From Dolomedes plantarius (Eukaryota; Arthropoda; Arachnida; Araneae; Dolomedidae): a stretch of 64,000 nt of DNA. The translations under genes were made by a program, and so were the position numbers. The DNA lies in contig OU015490.1 in assembly GCA_907164885.2 (NCBI GenBank), forward strand, positions 12,388,966 to 12,452,965, in the 5' to 3' direction. The notes beneath the pieces are model-generated. The model saw only the letters and a program-made list of their open reading frames with translations, ran no database searches and had not been told where the DNA came from. Below are positions 60,306-64,000 of the stretch, piece after piece. Each line of letters starts with the position of its first letter. Within the stretch, counting starts at the first letter, position 1.

Positions 60306-62094
60306 TGAACTTTTATATTTATTTATATAAGTATTTGCTAATTAAATTAATATTTAGAATTGTAATTTGTACGCACTATTTAGATTTTTATATCCTTTAG
60401 AAAGTATAAAATACATGACACAAATATCAATTCCAAATCTACATAGGTGAAAAATAAAAATGTATTTTCATTTCCAGTATAATATTTTCCATTTTACTTC
60501 TTTAAAGAAATTTGAAAGAAAATTATAATGGATTTTTTTTTAATATGTTAATCCAAATTAAACATTTTTTTACTACTGGATTGATAAATCAGTTACACAT
60601 GATTCCTCCATAGTAAATTAATGCATAGTATTCAATGGTGAAAAATTGTAAAATATATTTAATAGGAAAATGGACTATGTTCTCATTGCCAGGTCTCAAT
60701 AGGCAACAAATTATCAATGTCTAAATGTTAAAAGATGGATTCAAGAACATTCCACATTATAAAAGATTCTAAAAATGAACTTGTAAATCATACAAAAGGA
60801 TCTATTGAATTCCTTATCAAATTGCTTTTTGAGTAATCTTTATAAAATACTGTGCATTTTATACATTATAAAGAAATTAAGAACAAATATTCTTAAAATT
60901 TTTGTGTTCATAATTTAATAATTATATATTTTAATTTAAATACTAAACACTAATGGGTATTTTTCATGTATAATCTTAATAGCCTTAAAATATAATTTTT
61001 TAAAATTCTATTAATAATGTTCTATGTGTACACTCAATTGCTATATATGTATATGTTATTCCTACTGGGTGAAATTCCTTTATTTTATGTCTATCGAGAG
61101 AAAAGATATATTCAAAATTTCAAAACCAGATCAAAATATTGTTTAATCAGTATCCACATGTCAAGTAAATATTGAAACAATAGCAAATATTGGAGCATTT
61201 TTTTATTTCGAATATCTCATTAAATAAAAAGCTTATTTAAGGAACATTTTGAATTTCAATTGCTATTAATCAATATTTTGAACTGGCTTTGATATTTAGA
61301 TTATATTTCTACTCTCTCTGAAGATATAAAATAAATTCAATTTCACTCTTTAGGAATAACATAATGGTGCATACTTTTTGCAACTGAGTGTATATATTCT
61401 TGCAATTGAGTGTATATATATTTTGAAGAATTATTAATTTTTGTAGGTATGTAAACTCCATTGTATTCCTGAATTCATTCAAATATGGTCTTCGAACTAC
61501 AGGTTTATATTTCAGATTTATTTCAAAATTTTGGAAATTTAGATCGTTTTAGAGTTTTAAATTTGTGTCAATATAGATGCCACGTGCATTTAATTTTCTA
61601 ATTTGTATCGTGCTTGAAATCACTTTTATCAGTGTTATTAGAGATGAGGGCAGTGAAAATTATTCCAAAATAGACTATTTAGATACATAAATTGTTTCTT
61701 AAATTATTAATTTGCATTCCATGTTTTTAAATTATATATTTATAAGTATATAGATTTGTAGATTATCAGAATGTGTACATACAAAAAATTGCTTTATTGT
61801 AATAGATATTGTACGATAAGAGTTTTTATAAATCTGAGAATGTTCTCAATAACTATCTATAAGCTGTTCATCTCTAATGGTCTTTTGGAAATTATTTTGT
61901 TGTCATGCTGTGCAAAATAAATGTGAACTTATTGGCTTAAAGTATATATAAAAAGGGTAAAATTAGTTTCTTTTCCCCTTTTTATATTAGTGATAAGCAA
62001 GTTTATAAAGAACTCTACTTTTCAATACTTCTTGGTTTGATAAAACATTAAATTTTTATTATGGCATTATAAGAAAATATTGTTTTTTTTACAG
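60306..62094 (+). other. AT-rich interval, possible intron
   Basis: Bounded by a GTAAGT donor (60300) and a strong acceptor TTTTTTTTACAG (62083-62094). No coding or repeat content was recognised. Confidence 0.35.
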
Positions 62095-62165
62095 AATTTT
62101 GAAACTGGAATCTATTCAGAGCTTCGGGCTTGAAAGACAAATACCACTTGGATCTCATTACCTGT
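62095..62165 (+). other. Candidate 71-bp internal exon
   Basis: Flanked by a polypyrimidine-AG acceptor and a GTAAGT donor at 62166. One frame is open (ILKLESIQSFGLERQIPLG) but has no Met. It may be untranslated. Confidence 0.4.
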
Positions 62166-62171
62166 GTAAGT

Positions 62172-63122
62172 TTTTGATTAACTTCACTGAGCATACCTTT
62201 TTTTATTCTTGAGATATACTTTTATTTTCAGCAGTGGACTTGTAGCCAAAATCACTGTCTTTAATATTTTTTTAGATTTATTTTTAACTAATTTAAATTT
62301 TTCTATGAAAAAACTATAAAAATATTTATTAAACAACTAAAAATTTCAAATTAGTTTTTTTAACTTAGACGCTAATCTGAACTTTCTCATAAACTTTGGT
62401 CTCAATAATTTGTGGATAGAATATTGATTTTCTTTATTTATTCTTTTTTAACTGTGAAGTTTGTTGTTAAGGTTTTAGGTGAGTGAGAAAGTGCAGTCCA
62501 GGGATTTCAGTTAACATGACTCTTGAGAAAGTCTTTAACTCTTGCCAAAAAAAGAGATTTATATTATAAAAGTATAAAATGCCAAGGTTTATTTAAAAAA
62601 TATAAAATCTGTTCATGGACAAAGTTTGTTTATAAAACTGTAGATAAGACATTCATTGTGAGTTGTGGTTTATTATATCAAAATGTGTGTTTGATAAGTG
62701 AATGAAATAACCCTTTCTTAATAATGGAATAGAACTCCTGTATAATCAATGAATTCACGGATACAAGATACAGTTCCAAAAAGCAAAAAGCCTGGTTTAC
62801 AGAGTCTTTTATAATAACAGAAAAATGATATTTATATTATGAAAATGTGAAGTGCCAAGCTTTATTTATTCTTAATGGTTAACATTAAAATTTTAAAAAT
62901 ATTTTTAGAATTTCCTGATAAGTTGTTAGAAGTTCGTTGATAATTCATTACAGAAGTAGTAAAAAGGAAATTGCTTTTAGATGTATTAGATCATTAGTTA
63001 ATGGGCTAAGTAATTTTAAATTTTGGAAAAATTTAATTTTAAGCATGCCATAAATTTTTCTCTCTGTTAAACATGTTTATTCCATTTTAAGTCTTAATAC
63101 TTATATAAAGAATTTGGATTAA
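62172..63122. other. AT-rich non-coding interval
   Basis: A Lys-rich 60-residue frame at 62523-62705 is not recognised. Nothing else. Confidence 0.45.
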
Positions 63123-64000
63123 ATGAAAACAGTAATGAGTGATGGTGAAAATGTATTAAATGTGGTAATTGAATTGCTTGATGTTCTAAGACATAAAATT
63201 TCTGATCATCAAAATACAATAATTGACTTCTTGACTGAACAACTGACTTTATTATTAAACAATATCCTATTTTGCTACCCCCCCCCCTTGTTTAAGTATA
63301 TTATATAATCATCCTTCAAATCCTAATAGACCATTATTTTATATTTTTGATCCTGTACACATTCTGAAGTGTGTCAGAAATAATTGGCTGAATCAGAAGA
63401 ATTATGGTTAGTGTATGTATTTTATTGATTTTAATGATCATAACTTAACTAAACCTGCCTCTTTTAGAACCATTTAAAAGTATCCATTCTTTAGAGGATG
63501 GACAGATAGTTAAATATGTGTTTGGATTCTTCAAAAGTACTTACTCCATCTTCTATGGAGAGACAAAATGTAAAACTATGTCTTCAAATTTTCAATGACC
63601 ATTTTGTTGAAGGGTTGAAAGTGCTTTCTACACATACTGATGAACCTTTTTGTTTAGAAACATCTGAATATATTGCAATCATTATTAAATGGTTGAAGAT
63701 AATGAATGTGTAAGCTAAGTTAAAAGGGGGTCATAAACGAGATGTGTATTGTGAGCCTTTGTCATCTAATGCATCCAATGAAAAGGTTATGTACCTACAA
63801 AAATTCTTAGTTTGGCTTGATACTTGGAATTTTCTTAAATATACTTCTGGCTTTTTAACTAAAACATATACCACACTTTATCACACTACACATGCTATGG
63901 AGGAGCATGGTACTTGAAATGTGAACATATTGTTGCAATGAATTGGGGATGGCATATTTCTTAACAGGAAAAATTCAAACCGACATTATTGAAAATAGGT
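63123..64000 (+). pseudogene. P-element/THAP9-like transposase remnant, runs off the window
   Basis: P-element family transposases are THAP-domain, GTP-dependent DDE enzymes. Visible pieces in order: LRHKISDHQNTIIDFLTEQL (63150-63250), matching the coiled region after the THAP domain; FIFDPVHILKCVRNNW (about 63341-63390), matching the DPPHLLKxxRNN motif before the catalytic core's GTP-binding insertion; TPSSMERQNVKLCLQIF (63550-63600); and, after an in-frame TAA at 63711, KRDVYCEPLSSNASNEK, FLVWLDTWNFLKYTSGFLTK and YHTTHAMEE. LTGKIQTDIIEN follows at the window edge, the typical LTGKxQTD motif. The THAP zinc finger is absent, a large part between the first two pieces is missing, and stops and frameshifts occur. 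Assignment rests on motif recognition by eye. Confidence 0.75.

Overview
This window is AT-rich, intergenic, repeat-laden eukaryotic DNA. The mix of elements points to an arthropod, and I would guess an arachnid (probably a spider). It contains several Tc1/mariner lineages, a pogo/Tigger element, piggyBac and P-element/THAP9-like remnants, hAT-type and TTAA-type MITEs, tRNA-derived SINEs with CAA-rich tails, and very long (AT)n microsatellites. The organism assignment is inference. No complete host protein gene, rRNA or functional tRNA gene could be supported. Almost everything recognisable is a transposable element (TE) or a decayed copy of one.

Layout. 1-5.1 kb: a SINE with a perfect 16-bp target duplication, an unclassified GC-richer block with a CAGCGGTC-type minisatellite, a 76-bp tandem array, a second SINE, and a minus-strand LTR (4698-5094) that keeps its polypurine tract and carries a tRNA-like segment. 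6.3-9.5 kb: a 207-bp-arm palindrome around an (AT)n core, a nearly intact Tc1-like element (6920-8138, DD36E spacing by hand count, one in-frame stop), and an older Tc1-like fossil (8435-9524) on the other strand. 11.6-17.1 kb: diverged local duplications, microsatellites and a minus-strand SINE. 17.6-22.2 kb: a hairpin-rich GC-richer segment, then a decayed 3.8-kb DNA transposon with AGGGTGG termini. That transposon encodes a transposase-like protein I can recall from arthropods but cannot place in a superfamily, and it is itself interrupted by a 731-bp MITE in a TTAA site. 23.2-24.4 kb: another Tc1/mariner-like element with an internal deletion. 27.2-28.6 kb: a piggyBac remnant with its middle deleted.

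32-48 kb: a ~370-bp (AT)n tract, an interspersed repeat with ACTAGCTG...TATATAGAT ends, a 700-bp hAT-type MITE with an 8-bp target duplication, two SINE copies, a 551-bp foldback MITE in a TA site, and a 2.25-kb pogo/Tigger element inserted into an (AT)n microsatellite (transposase open apart from one frameshift). 48-58 kb: short tandem repeats, the second copy of a ~420-bp dispersed repeat (first copy at 41.8 kb), a SINE, a TTAA MITE that contains its own microsatellite, a perfect 26-bp-stem hairpin, and a three-copy ~400-bp tandem array. 58-64 kb: an isolated GC-rich exon-like island (58220-58440) that I cannot identify, a candidate promoter and first exon (about 60.06-60.30 kb) with a consensus GTAAGT donor, a small exon-like segment (62095-62165), and a P-element/THAP9-like transposase remnant in the same orientation that runs off the window end.

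The genes do not form a pathway. The window records successive insertion, nesting, internal deletion and local duplication. The items most worth a second look are the AGGGTGG element with its nested MITE, the near-intact Tc1 and Tigger copies, the perfect hairpins, the GC-rich island at 58.2 kb, and the possibility that the terminal P-element sequence lies downstream of a host-type promoter.
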